This document shows positions 43,345 through 52,708 of a stretch of 64,000 nt of DNA, one piece after another; position 1 is the stretch's first letter; every line of letters begins with the position of its first letter. This stretch comes from Oceanihabitans gracilariae (lineage in GTDB: Bacteria > Bacteroidota > Bacteroidia > Flavobacteriales > Flavobacteriaceae). A program made the translations under genes and the position numbers. The notes under the pieces were generated by a model. It was given only the letters and a program-made list of their open reading frames with translations, was not told the DNA's origin and did no database searches. Location: contig NZ_JBHULM010000011.1 of the NCBI RefSeq assembly GCF_042684485.1, positions 992,001-1,056,000 of the forward strand. The letters run 5' to 3'.

Positions 43345-43606
43345 TTCGTAATTTTAACATGGAACTTTTTTAAACTTTTTTATTATCTTAAAAATCAAGT
43401 GTTTTGTGTCTAATTAAAGGCTTTTTAGGTTTACAGCGCTAAGCAGTGTAAAGAGAAAAAGACAAAAAACGATGCAAAAAGGTAATTTTTATCCAATAAA
43501 ATTAGTTTCATTTAGTTCATTAAACAAAACCTTTTTATGTAATGTATAAAGGTGACGCAAATTTATTAAAAATCAAAAGTATAAATTAGATTAAATTTTA
43601 AAAGTT

Positions 43607-44335
43607 ATGAAGAGGAAGCTAGAATCTGAGTTAATGAGCATTGCTCATAAAATTTTAAAGCTAAAAGGAAAAGAAGATATAAATAAAATGCATGCTGAGG
43701 TTGCTGCTCTTTATGAAAAACTTACCATCTTAAAATTTGCCCAAGAAAACTTTGATGAAAACTTACCTACCATTGGTAACGATTCTTCCTTTTTTGATAT
43801 GCTAGATACTGCTTTTAATAATAAAGTGAGTGATAACATAGAAATTGAAGACAAGATTTATGTTAACATGGACGAAAATGAAAACGAAGCTATCATGGAG
43901 CATGCCACCGAAAAAATAAAAGATATTGTTGCTCAAATGCCTGAAGAAACACAGCATGTAGATGATTTTTTAGATACCATAATACCAAAACCTCAATACC
44001 ATAAAAACGACTTAGAAGAAATTACTGCAGACTTTACAGAAATGCCTGTTTTTGAAAAAGTAACGAAAACAAATGAAAAAAAGTCGTTAAACGAAAAGCT
44101 TAAAAAAGGAGCTTTAAACATAGGGTTAAATGATAAAATAGCCTTTATTAAGAAGTTGTTTGATGGTAAAAATGAAGATTACGAACGTGTAATTTCACAA
44201 ATAAATACGCTGGAGTCTTTTGCTGATGCGCAAAACTTTATTCAAAATATAGTAAAACCAGATTATGAAAACTGGGTAGATAAAGAAGAAATAGAAGTAC
44301 GCTTTATGGAAATTATTGAAAGTAAATACCAATAA
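43607..44335 (+). CDS. Conserved-type hypothetical cytoplasmic protein
   Basis: I do not recognise a named family. The 242-residue protein has no signal or TM segment, is acidic in the middle (KIYVNMDENENEAIMEHA, EETQHVDDFLDTIIPK), and is mostly helical. The C-terminal part (LNDKIAFIKKLFDGKNEDYERVISQINTLESFADAQNFIQNIVKPDYENW) looks like a helical bundle. No catalytic residues stand out. The start at 43607 is preceded by AT-rich sequence without a clear -7 element. Convergent with the DUF11 gene with only a four-base gap, and no intrinsic terminator is seen there. Confidence 0.7.
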   Translation: MKRKLESELMSIAHKILKLKGKEDINKMHAEVAALYEKLTILKFAQENFDENLPTIGNDSSFFDMLDTAFNNKVSDNIEIEDKIYVNMDENENEAIMEHATEKIKDIVAQMPEETQHVDDFLDTIIPKPQYHKNDLEEITADFTEMPVFEKVTKTNEKKSLNEKLKKGALNIGLNDKIAFIKKLFDGKNEDYERVISQINTLESFADAQNFIQNIVKPDYENWVDKEEIEVRFMEIIESKYQ

Positions 44336-44339
44336 GAAT

Positions 44340-47300
44340 TTAATAATTTAAGTACACCCAACCAATGCTTTGTTTAGGTAAATCTTTATGTTCTAAAACA
44401 TAAAAGTAAGTACCAACAGGTAAGCGTTTTTCATCTTTGTGTAAAATACCAGTGTTTGGTCTACCATCCCAAGTATTTAGGTAATTATTGTTTTTATAAA
44501 CTAGTGTGCCATATCTGTTATAGATTTGTAGCTTGGCATTAGGATAGTCTTCTATACATGTAATGGTAAAAACATCATTAGTGCCATCGTTGTTAGGAGA
44601 AAACCCTTGCGGAATTTCTAAACAAGTGTCTGTTGTATTTGTATTAGAGCCTGCTAAAACCGTAAGTATGGCATTGGCGTTTGAAGTGTCAATGTTATTT
44701 TGGTCACTAAAATTAATATTGCTATTGGTATAGGTACCAGCAGTATTTGAAGTTACTGGAATAGAAAAAGAGCAACTTGTTACGCCTTCAGGAAAAGTAA
44801 GATTGCTTACTTGAAAAGCGGTGTCTCCTATATCTCCAATAAAAATTGCAGTACAACCATTATCTGTTTCCCAATAGGCCTCACCAGCAATACTAATAGT
44901 TGTTGGTAAATTATCTGTAAAGCTAATATTAGTTTGTGCGGTATTTGATGGTAAATTAAAAACAGTAAATGTTAAGATGCTTTCTTCGCCTTCAAAAATT
45001 TCATCAGGATTAAATATTTTTTCAAGTGTTGGTGCTAATACTTGAACACTACTTATAGAAATATTAGTTTCTGGTGTTTGTTCTTCATTATTTATAGGAC
45101 TTGGTATTGCTTCCGAAGTATTAACAAAAGCACCACCAAAACCAGGTGCTTCTACAGGAATAAATATTCTAACTGTTGAACCTGCTTCCATAGTAGGTAT
45201 TATTCCTGAAATATGATTTTCAACAATAGAAAAAGAGTTTATACAGCTTGCTGTACCAGAAGTAACTGTACATGTTGGTGTGCCAACTATATTAAACACT
45301 GCATCTAATTCGTTTTCAAAAGCAACATCTATGGCACTAGAGCTCGTGTTGCTATTGGTTATGTCTACTATCCAATTAAAAGATTGGTTTGCGGTTACTG
45401 TAGGAAATTCAGGAAACGTTTGTACTACCAAATCTATACATCCTGCAAAATAGGTGGTAACACTTGCGTTATTGTTTTCTTGATTAAGATCTATAAATGG
45501 AGCTGATGCATTTGCTTGTACTGAATTAGTTGCAGGAATACTTGCTGTAGAACAAATAGGAAACCAGTTTACAGTAACATGAAAAGTTATAGCGCTTAAA
45601 GCAGGTAAAAGTCTGTTTTCTTCTGGTAAAATTTGCCAAAAAATGTCTGGATTATTTTCATTATCATCATAAATACCATCTAATTCTAAGCCAATATTGG
45701 TATTTTCAATGGTAAAACAACTTGCAGTTCCTGTAGTAGCAACACAGGTTACAGACTCTAAAGAAGCAGAAACAGTAGAAGAAAACCCTGTAGGCATATA
45801 GTCTATTAACTCAAAAGTAGTATCGTTTTCACTTAAATTAGAAACTGTAATGGCATAGGTAATGCTTCCCCAACTTGTAGTGTTATCAGGGGTTTCTCCT
45901 TCTGGTAAAGCAGGATTTATTTGTGTTTTGGTTACTTCAATATCTGAGGAATCACATTCCTCTGCTGCTGGTAGGGTTAAATAATCAAAATCGGTATTGT
46001 TAGAAAAATCACTATCTGTAATTTCATCAGATTCTATATTTATGGCAGTTCTTATAATACCATCTAGGCTACCAATAATGCAATCTGGTTCTAAAAAAAC
46101 AATAACTGTTTTAACGGTTACTATTTCTCCTACAGGCATATTAAATAGGTTGCTAACCCAATATTGATCGGCATCTGCAAAAGATAAATCACTACAAGGT
46201 ATTGTAGTCTCGTTTTGCTCACAAGTGATAGAGATAATATCCCAAAACGCATTGTTAGATTGGTTTCTAAAACTCACCAAAACATCTGCATCTAATGGTC
46301 CGTTATTACAAATGGTAGTTTCATAAGTAACCTCTTCATTCCATGCAATTTCTGCACCAACAGGTAAAGGGTCTATTTGTACTGTTTCTATACAAACATC
46401 TGTTTCTTGACATAGTTGTGCTTCTAATAAAGGAGTAGTTATACTATTAGCGTTATTAGAAGATACATTGTCATGTGCAAGTATAATTTCTCCAAAACTA
46501 TTAACCTCTATGGTATCTGTAATTTCAGCACATTCAGGTTCTAAATATTGATACACCATTTCAAAAGTTAAAGAGCCACCAGCTGTATATACATGGCTTT
46601 CTTCAAAATTAAAAATGCTTACTGCATTACTAGAGTTTATTTCTATTGGTGTTGGTGTAACCGTTATGGCGTCTACACAATTAGTTCCTCCTGTGGCATT
46701 CATACAATTTATAGAGAGTAATTGCATAAAAGGTTTACCATAACTTTGTGGTGTGGCTAATGATAAATAGGTAGAGAAGCCATTTAAAGGATATGAAATG
46801 GTACTATGATTTGTAATGGTAAATTGATAGGTTACAGTGTCACTCCAAGCACTAATGGCTGTGCCTTCTGTAGGAGAAATTTGCGTTTGCGTAATTGTAA
46901 AATCTATGGGTTCATCGGTAACATCTATAGAAATTATAGAAGTATTATTGCTGGTATTGGTATCTGTAATAGTAGTTGGAGGAGCAACATTAACGTTAGT
47001 AGCAATACCACCAATACTTTCAGGAGCTTGAACAACCACTTTAACCTCAATACTAGAAGCTGCAGGTAAGCTTGCAATAGTACCAGTAATTACATTAAGA
47101 TCTTGGCTAAAATCGGTAATAAGTGAAGTGCCACCAATAGGATTTTGGCTTATATAAGATACAATAGTGGCATCTATATTTATGGTTTGTGTAAAAGATA
47201 CGTTAGAAACAGAGCTACCAGAATTACTAATCGTAACTAGGTATTGAAATTGCTCAAAAATATGTACTTGTGAAATATCATTTCCAGATAAATCTTGAGC

Positions 47301-47390
47301 TACAACAGAGACAGAAACATCTGTTGTTTGGCTATAACTAGTTATAAAATGAAAGAATAAAAATAAAAAAAAGGAAGTTTTAACTTTCAT
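44340..47390 (-). CDS. Large T9SS type B surface protein with DUF11/CARDB-like repeats
   Basis: Secreted protein of 1016 residues. The signal peptide is MKVKTSFFLFLFFHFITSYSQ. The body has several DUF11/CARDB-like beta-sandwich repeats of about 100-140 residues, each with a segment like VTYQFTITNHS, VTYETTICNNGPLDADV or ITYAITVSNLS. The C-terminus is a type B (gliding-motility-associated) sorting domain: CLEIPQGFSPNNDGTNDVF, LQIYNRYGTLVYKNNN, WDGRPN and LPVGTYFYVLE. Likely role: adhesion or surface structure. The frame is open upstream to 47438, but 47390 gives the signal peptide. Multiple Cys pairs suggest disulphides. Confidence 0.88.
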   Translation of the reverse strand: MKVKTSFFLFLFFHFITSYSQTTDVSVSVVAQDLSGNDISQVHIFEQFQYLVTISNSGSSVSNVSFTQTINIDATIVSYISQNPIGGTSLITDFSQDLNVITGTIASLPAASSIEVKVVVQAPESIGGIATNVNVAPPTTITDTNTSNNTSIISIDVTDEPIDFTITQTQISPTEGTAISAWSDTVTYQFTITNHSTISYPLNGFSTYLSLATPQSYGKPFMQLLSINCMNATGGTNCVDAITVTPTPIEINSSNAVSIFNFEESHVYTAGGSLTFEMVYQYLEPECAEITDTIEVNSFGEIILAHDNVSSNNANSITTPLLEAQLCQETDVCIETVQIDPLPVGAEIAWNEEVTYETTICNNGPLDADVLVSFRNQSNNAFWDIISITCEQNETTIPCSDLSFADADQYWVSNLFNMPVGEIVTVKTVIVFLEPDCIIGSLDGIIRTAINIESDEITDSDFSNNTDFDYLTLPAAEECDSSDIEVTKTQINPALPEGETPDNTTSWGSITYAITVSNLSENDTTFELIDYMPTGFSSTVSASLESVTCVATTGTASCFTIENTNIGLELDGIYDDNENNPDIFWQILPEENRLLPALSAITFHVTVNWFPICSTASIPATNSVQANASAPFIDLNQENNNASVTTYFAGCIDLVVQTFPEFPTVTANQSFNWIVDITNSNTSSSAIDVAFENELDAVFNIVGTPTCTVTSGTASCINSFSIVENHISGIIPTMEAGSTVRIFIPVEAPGFGGAFVNTSEAIPSPINNEEQTPETNISISSVQVLAPTLEKIFNPDEIFEGEESILTFTVFNLPSNTAQTNISFTDNLPTTISIAGEAYWETDNGCTAIFIGDIGDTAFQVSNLTFPEGVTSCSFSIPVTSNTAGTYTNSNINFSDQNNIDTSNANAILTVLAGSNTNTTDTCLEIPQGFSPNNDGTNDVFTITCIEDYPNAKLQIYNRYGTLVYKNNNYLNTWDGRPNTGILHKDEKRLPVGTYFYVLEHKDLPKQSIGWVYLNY

Positions 47391-47428
47391 CGTTTGGTTT
47401 TCAATTAGTTCCCAAAATATAAAAAAGG

Positions 47429-47462
47429 TTGCGTACAATTACTATAAAAGATTGTAAATTTG
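47429..47462 (+). promoter_or_regulatory. Probable promoter of rsmI
   Basis: TTG (47429-47431) and TAAATTTG (47455-47462) are separated by 23 bases, at the upper limit of the Bacteroidota spacing. The rsmI ATG lies 18 bases after the -7 element. Confidence 0.5.
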
Positions 47463-47480
47463 AATAGAAATAAAAATGGA

Positions 47481-48155
47481 ATGAAATTATACATTGTACC
47501 AACACCAATAGGAAACTTAAAAGATATCACCTTTAGAGCTATTGAAGTTTTAAAAGAAGCAGATTTAATTTTAGCTGAAGACACCAGAACCTCAGGAAAG
47601 CTTTTAAAACATTTTGAAATTGGTACACCAATGCAAAGCCACCACATGCATAATGAGCATAAAACGGTCGAAGCATTAATACAAAAGTTAAAAGCAGGAA
47701 CTACTATTGCTTTAATTAGTGACGCAGGAACTCCTGCAATTTCAGATCCTGGTTTTTTACTAACCAGAGCTTGTGTAGAAAACGGTATTGAAGTAGATTG
47801 TTTACCAGGAGCAACCGCTTTTGTTCCAGCATTAGTAAATAGCGGATTGCCAAATGATAAGTTTGTTTTTGAAGGTTTTCTTCCTGTTAAAAAAGGGCGT
47901 CAAACCAGATTGTTACTTCTTGCCGAAGAAACAAGAACCATGATTTTTTATGAAAGTCCGCATAAACTTATAAAAACACTTGGCCATTTTTGCGAATATT
48001 TTGGAGAAGAAAGACAGGTGTCTGTTTCTAGAGAACTTACAAAACTATACGAAGAAACCGTTAGAGGAACAGCAAAAGAAGTGCTAGAACACTATAGTAA
48101 CAAACCACCAAAAGGAGAAATTGTTATTGTAGTTGCAGGAAATACTAAAAAATAA
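47481..48155 (+). CDS. rsmI: 16S rRNA (cytidine1402-2'-O)-methyltransferase
   Basis: SAM-dependent methyltransferase of the tetrapyrrole-methylase fold that modifies C1402 in the decoding centre; 224 residues. The N-terminus KLYIVPTPIGNLKDITFRAIEVL is a family hallmark. LAEDTRTSGKLLKHF, LISDAGTPAISDPG and VSRELTKLYEETVRGTA follow, and it ends with the segment PPKGEIVIVVAG. The frame opens earlier at 47460, but 47481 gives the proper start. Divergent from the DUF11 gene. Confidence 0.96.
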   Translation: MKLYIVPTPIGNLKDITFRAIEVLKEADLILAEDTRTSGKLLKHFEIGTPMQSHHMHNEHKTVEALIQKLKAGTTIALISDAGTPAISDPGFLLTRACVENGIEVDCLPGATAFVPALVNSGLPNDKFVFEGFLPVKKGRQTRLLLLAEETRTMIFYESPHKLIKTLGHFCEYFGEERQVSVSRELTKLYEETVRGTAKEVLEHYSNKPPKGEIVIVVAGNTKK

Positions 48156-48198
48156 ATAGATTGTTTTTGTGTTATAAAGCGTTTAAAAAATATTAAAA

Positions 48199-48543
48199 AT
48201 GGACATTGCTACTTTTAAAAATAAATTAAAAACAACACCTGAATCTATTGCGTTTTCTGAAACTATGGAGGTTATAGATCTGTATTATACATTCACACCA
48301 ACAGCTTTTAAAAACGGTACTTTAGAAAATGCAGAAGGACAAAATTCTGGTTCTTGTAAACTGTTTGCATTTGCAATAGCCGAAGGTTTATCTAAAGCAG
48401 AAACTTTAGCTTGTTTTGGCGCATTTTATTTTGATGAGGTCTTAAAAGAACCTAATGGCGAAGGACATCAAAACATAAGAAACTTTATAAAAACCGATTT
48501 TGAAGGATTGCAGTTTAAAGGTTCGCCTTTAAGTAAGAAGTAG
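48199..48543 (+). CDS. HopJ-family protein
   Basis: Small cytoplasmic protein of 114 residues in the HopJ type-III-effector-like family. Conserved segments are YYTFTPTAFKNG, NSGSCKLFAFAIAEGLS and FGAFYFDEVLKEPNGEGHQNIRNF. Despite the name, the family is widespread in bacteria without type III secretion, so effector activity is not implied; its real function is unknown. It lies 43 bases after rsmI and 18 bases before the DNA-glycosylase-like gene, on the same strand, and may be part of one unit. Confidence 0.88.
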   Translation: MDIATFKNKLKTTPESIAFSETMEVIDLYYTFTPTAFKNGTLENAEGQNSGSCKLFAFAIAEGLSKAETLACFGAFYFDEVLKEPNGEGHQNIRNFIKTDFEGLQFKGSPLSKK

Positions 48544-48561
48544 AAATGTTACTTTTATTAC

Positions 48562-49140
48562 ATGGAAGAGTTGCTATACAAAATACGTCAGTGTGCTATT
48601 TGCGAAGCACATTTACCTCTTGGTCCAAGACCAATAGTAACGGCAAATTCAAAATCTAAAATTGTAATTATTGGGCAAGCACCAGGAACGAGTGTACATA
48701 AAACGGGAATTCCGTGGAATGATCCTAGCGGAAGACAACTGCGTAAATGGTTAGGAGTAAGTGATGAAGTGTTTTATGATGAAACCAAATTTGCATTAAT
48801 GCCAATGGGTTTTTGCTATCCAGGAAAAGGAAAAACAGGAGATTTACCACCAAGAAAAGAATGCGCACCACAATGGCATGAAGCTCTTTTACAAGAAATG
48901 CCAAACATAGAATTAGTGATATTAATTGGTCTGTACGCTCAAAAATACTATTTGCAACAAGACGCAAAAAATACACTAACCGAAACGGTTGCCAATTATA
49001 AAGCCTATTTACCTAAATATTTTCCTATTCCGCATCCTTCACCTAATAATAGATTCTGGAAAGGTAAAAATCCTTGGTTTGAGGAGGATGTTGTTCCGGA
49101 GTTAAGAAAAATAATAGAGAACTTAATTTGTGTTAGATGA
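48562..49140 (+). CDS. Uracil-DNA glycosylase family protein
   Basis: Predicted base-excision enzyme of the UDG superfamily (COG1573-like), 192 residues. Motif 1 is IIGQAPGTSVHKTGIPWNDPSG and motif 2 is PHPSPNN. Four Cys (11, 14, 85, 101) have the spacing C-x2-C and C-x15-C, close to that of family 4 UDGs that hold a 4Fe-4S cluster; cluster binding is inferred. The last bases read ATGA: the stop codon overlaps the ATG of the Roco gene. Enzyme specificity is unknown. It could simply be housekeeping DNA repair, or could be functionally linked to the next gene. Confidence 0.83.
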   Translation: MEELLYKIRQCAICEAHLPLGPRPIVTANSKSKIVIIGQAPGTSVHKTGIPWNDPSGRQLRKWLGVSDEVFYDETKFALMPMGFCYPGKGKTGDLPPRKECAPQWHEALLQEMPNIELVILIGLYAQKYYLQQDAKNTLTETVANYKAYLPKYFPIPHPSPNNRFWKGKNPWFEEDVVPELRKIIENLICVR

Positions 49141-51833
49141 GTGAAAAAACTATTGAAATAGCAAAGGGTAGAATACAGGAGGCAAAAACCAATAAGCTTA
49201 GGTTTCTTGATTTGAGTGGGTTGGGCTTAAATGAAATTCCGATAGATATTTCTGATATGACTTATTTATTGGATATAAACTTGAGCTATAATCAATTTCT
49301 AGTTTATCCCAATGTATTATCTAAATTATATAATCTTCAGCATTTAAACATTAGTCATAATAGTCTTACAGATATTGTGTTAGACGAAGGTAAATACTAT
49401 TCATTTAAGTCTATTAACATCTCTTATAATTTACTTAATCATATACCAAGTGAATTTAATTACTTAAATAAAAATGTTGAAATAATCTTTGATAACAATC
49501 CGTTTTTGAAGGGGTTACCTCCGGAGTTTCAAGGTCAAGAAGATTTATCTTATATAAGTTTTTATCTTCAATCACTAACTCAAAGAGATAATATTAAAAA
49601 ACTTTTTGAAACCAAGTTGTTATTGGTTGGAAAAGGAGAAGTGGGAAAAACCACTTTGATTAAAGTTTTAAAAAACATTAATTATGATGTTGAGATTGGA
49701 AAAGAAAACACAACTCATGGAATTGATGTAAATAGCTTTGAAATGGATGTGATTTTTCCTGCAAATAAATCATTTTATAATAGACATGAAGATTATGATA
49801 ATTTAATTTTTCTTTCAGACCCCAAATATCATATGTTTCATGAAGAAGAAGATGTTAATTTTAATAGCGAAGAAGTATTGTATGAGACAATATCGGAAGA
49901 GTATGCTCATTTCCATTCTAATCATGAAGACTTTTTAGAATTAAGACTATCAAGCCAGCCACATTATATTAGATCTGATGCTTTTTTTAAAAAGCCTGTA
50001 AAAATTAATACTTGGGATTTTGGAGGCCAAGAAATTCTATATTCTACTCATCAATTTTTTTTAACACAAAGATCAGTTTATATTTTAGTTTGGGAACCGA
50101 GATCTGATACAGAAGAAGAAAATTTTGATTATTGGCTAAACACTATTCAAAGAACTAGTAATGGTAGTTCTGTCATAATCGTTATGAATAAGGCAGATGT
50201 TCGAATAAAAAATATTGATGAGAATAGTTACTTGAAAAAATTTGATAATATTTATGGGTTTATTAAGGTTTCATGCTTCACTAAAGACGGAATAACTGAA
50301 CTAGTTAGTCAAATAAAGGATTGTATTTCTAAGTTACCTCACATTGGAGATAAGCTTCCAATTAGTTGGGATAATGTTCGAGTTAAACTTAAGGAGGTAA
50401 ATAAAGATTATATTGATTATAGGGAGTTTAAATCAATTTGTAGTTTAAATGATTTAAAAAAAGACAATTATATCGTCAGTTATTTAAATGATTTAGGAGA
50501 TATAATTTATTTCGATGACGATTATAGAGTAAGTAATTTGGTTATATTAAATCCAGATTGGCTAACAAATGCTATTTATGAATTAATACATTCTTTAAGT
50601 ATCCAAAAAAACAATGGTTTGTTTAATTCAAAGGACTTAAAAGAGTGTTTAGATGCCTCAATTTACCCTGAAGATAAATATTATGAAATCTTATCGTTAA
50701 TGGAAAGGTTTGAAATATGCTTCAAAGTTATTGGTTCAAATAATTTATATGTTATTCCAGCTTTACTTGAAGCAAGCATTGATAATGAAGAAATTAAAAA
50801 AAGCTTTTTGGTTCCCGAAGCATTAAAGTTTCAGATTTGTTATTCATATATGCCTTCAGGCTTGATTGAAAGATTAATTTGTAGAATGAATAATTATTTA
50901 GAAAAAGAATTGTTTTGGAAATTTGGAGCAGTATTTAATACAGAACAAAGTAGAGCACTTGTAGTTTTAAATACACTTTCAAAGACAATTGATGTTTCAG
51001 TAATTGGAGAGATTAAAGGGAGTTTGTATAATATTATTTCACATGAAATTCATCAAATTCATAGAGATTTAAAATTATTGCCTATTGATTTTCAGGAAAA
51101 AATAGCTTGCAATTGTAATGAATGTTCGGAAGGTGTAAAACCTTATATGTTTATTAAAGATGTTTTAAACAAATTTTTAAATAAAAACAGGAAAGAGATT
51201 GATTGTCAGTTTAGTACTGAAAAAGTTACTATAGAAAAGTTATTACTTGGCTATAAGTCAAGTAAAACCGAAAGACCTTTAATTAGAGATTTTGTGGAAG
51301 CTTTTTCAAGATTACAAGGACGTGCTAAAATGATAGAATCTTTTTCTGAGGATGAAAGAAATATATATTTTCAAGACTTATTAAGACCGTCACTTATATC
51401 TAGAGGTTTTTTCAGCAACGATCAAACGCAAAGAGGGAAATCTGAATCTGAAAGGAATCAAGGCGAACTAGATATTTTAATTGAGACTATAGGAGGAAAT
51501 GCAATAACATTTTTTGAAGGATTTAACTTAAATTCCTTAAAAAAGAGTGTAATTGATATACATCTTAAAAAAACTTTGTTGAATTATGACTATAATGGAT
51601 TAACGGAAAAATTTGTTGGTATTTATTGTGAAGCTTCTAATTTCGTTTCTCTAGCTGAGAAGTATTATAAATATTGTAATGAAATAGAAATAAATGATAT
51701 TAAGCTTATTTCGACTACTGATTTATCAAGTACTTATGTTAAAGCATCTGAAATAAAAGTATACAGAACATCTTATGAAAGAAGTAAAACAAAACTAAAT
51801 TTATATCACATTTTAGTTAATCTTAAGTTGTAA
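49137..51833 (+). CDS. LRR-Roc-COR (Roco) GTPase with C-terminal putative nuclease domain
   Basis: Large protein of 898 residues. Domains: leucine-rich repeats (about 18-125), Roc GTPase (about 158-400), COR dimerisation domain (about 405-655), a Cys cluster (CNCNEC, 658-663), then an effector-like domain (about 713-898). G1 is GKGEVGKTT (165-173), G3 is DFGGQE (294-299), G4 is NKAD (351-354). COR hallmarks are LNPDWLTNAIYELI and MPSGLIERLI. The last domain has DQTQRGKSESERNQGELDIL (Asp779) and FFEGFN (Glu794), a pattern like PD-(D/E)XK nucleases in which the usual Lys after Glu-x is not seen. Related C-termini occur on defence proteins. The start overlaps the preceding stop codon (ATGA). Sampled lines are AT-richer than neighbouring genes (about 28% GC against about 38%). 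Nuclease and defence roles are inferred. Confidence 0.85.
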   Translation: MSEKTIEIAKGRIQEAKTNKLRFLDLSGLGLNEIPIDISDMTYLLDINLSYNQFLVYPNVLSKLYNLQHLNISHNSLTDIVLDEGKYYSFKSINISYNLLNHIPSEFNYLNKNVEIIFDNNPFLKGLPPEFQGQEDLSYISFYLQSLTQRDNIKKLFETKLLLVGKGEVGKTTLIKVLKNINYDVEIGKENTTHGIDVNSFEMDVIFPANKSFYNRHEDYDNLIFLSDPKYHMFHEEEDVNFNSEEVLYETISEEYAHFHSNHEDFLELRLSSQPHYIRSDAFFKKPVKINTWDFGGQEILYSTHQFFLTQRSVYILVWEPRSDTEEENFDYWLNTIQRTSNGSSVIIVMNKADVRIKNIDENSYLKKFDNIYGFIKVSCFTKDGITELVSQIKDCISKLPHIGDKLPISWDNVRVKLKEVNKDYIDYREFKSICSLNDLKKDNYIVSYLNDLGDIIYFDDDYRVSNLVILNPDWLTNAIYELIHSLSIQKNNGLFNSKDLKECLDASIYPEDKYYEILSLMERFEICFKVIGSNNLYVIPALLEASIDNEEIKKSFLVPEALKFQICYSYMPSGLIERLICRMNNYLEKELFWKFGAVFNTEQSRALVVLNTLSKTIDVSVIGEIKGSLYNIISHEIHQIHRDLKLLPIDFQEKIACNCNECSEGVKPYMFIKDVLNKFLNKNRKEIDCQFSTEKVTIEKLLLGYKSSKTERPLIRDFVEAFSRLQGRAKMIESFSEDERNIYFQDLLRPSLISRGFFSNDQTQRGKSESERNQGELDILIETIGGNAITFFEGFNLNSLKKSVIDIHLKKTLLNYDYNGLTEKFVGIYCEASNFVSLAEKYYKYCNEIEINDIKLISTTDLSSTYVKASEIKVYRTSYERSKTKLNLYHILVNLKL

Positions 51834-51949
51834 ATTATAATTTGTTTTAGGTCATATGTTATAATAATTAATCCACAAAACAAAACTGCACTATCTCTAG
51901 CAAGGTTTACTAAAATTATTCGTGTATTTGTGCCTTCAAAAAGATATAA

Positions 51950-52708
51950 TTACCCTTTCCAAAGTTTTAAATACTGATGTGCTTCTTCGGGATTTTTTTG
52001 AAAATCTATGCGCCTTTTTTCTTCTCCATTTTCATCTAATTCAATAATAACAGGAGTGTTGTTATTTTCATACATCCTTAAATGCTTTTTCACTGTGCCA
52101 TCTTGGTTATAAAACTTCATGGTTTTATTATCATCGTAGGTAGATGATGTGTATTCTGAAAATATCTTACCTTCAAGAATATTTTGTCTGATTCTTAATC
52201 CGTCTTTTATAAACATTTGAGATATCATGTTTCCTACGTTATTATAAAATACAGACTCATAAATTTTTTCATCTTTAATTTTAGACAACTTCTTAATTTG
52301 TCCGCCTTCATAAAACTCTTTTATTTCTCCAACTTGTTTATTATTTTGATAGTGCACAATTTTCAATAATTCACCTGAGGGATAAAAAAGCTGCTCTTCA
52401 CCATGCATTTTTCCATTTCTATATTGGGTGTTTGAGCTCATTTTTCCGTTGGGATGGTAGGTAATATAACTACCATTTAAAATTCCTTTTTTTAATTCAA
52501 ATTCTTCCCATTTAATAAGGTCTTTTCCAACAACATAATAACCATCCATTACCTGGTTGTCTTTAATAAAAACCTGTAAACCATCAATATATCTAGAAGA
52601 ATAACTCCCTCTGTCTATAAGTGTTAGTGTATCTGATTTTTCTTTTTTATTACAAGAGACAAAAATAAAAACAAAAAAAAGGATGTAAAACGTTCTGTTT
52701 TTAAACAT
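51950..52708 (-). CDS. MORN/YwqK-type repeat lipoprotein
   Basis: Lipoprotein of 252 residues with the lipobox FIFVSC. The body consists of MORN-like repeats of about 22 residues with the pattern G-x-Y-x-x-Y-x-x-x-G-x-x-x: NGSYITYHPNGKMSSNTQYRNGK, HGEEQLFYPSGELLKIVHYQNNK, VGEIKEFYEGGQIKKLSKI. Databases often call these YwqK-family antitoxins, but no toxin gene is adjacent and the lipoprotein signal argues for the periplasm. The start at 52708 fits the signal peptide and overlaps the end of the AhpD-like gene by eight bases. It shares the transcription direction with that gene. Confidence 0.83.
   Translation of the reverse strand: MFKNRTFYILFFVFIFVSCNKKEKSDTLTLIDRGSYSSRYIDGLQVFIKDNQVMDGYYVVGKDLIKWEEFELKKGILNGSYITYHPNGKMSSNTQYRNGKMHGEEQLFYPSGELLKIVHYQNNKQVGEIKEFYEGGQIKKLSKIKDEKIYESVFYNNVGNMISQMFIKDGLRIRQNILEGKIFSEYTSSTYDDNKTMKFYNQDGTVKKHLRMYENNNTPVIIELDENGEEKRRIDFQKNPEEAHQYLKLWKG

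Noticed and set aside
48199..48543. HopJ as a type III secretion effector
   Set aside because: The family name comes from a plant pathogen protein; no secretion apparatus of that type is here and the family is common in free-living bacteria.
49137..51833. Roco gene as part of a mobile island
   Set aside because: No integrase, transposase, tRNA junction, direct repeats or other cargo gene was found beside it. AT-richness alone is weak evidence of transfer.
51950..52708. YwqK-type repeats as an antitoxin of a toxin-antitoxin pair
   Set aside because: The protein has a lipoprotein signal and its neighbour is an AhpD-like enzyme, not a toxin.
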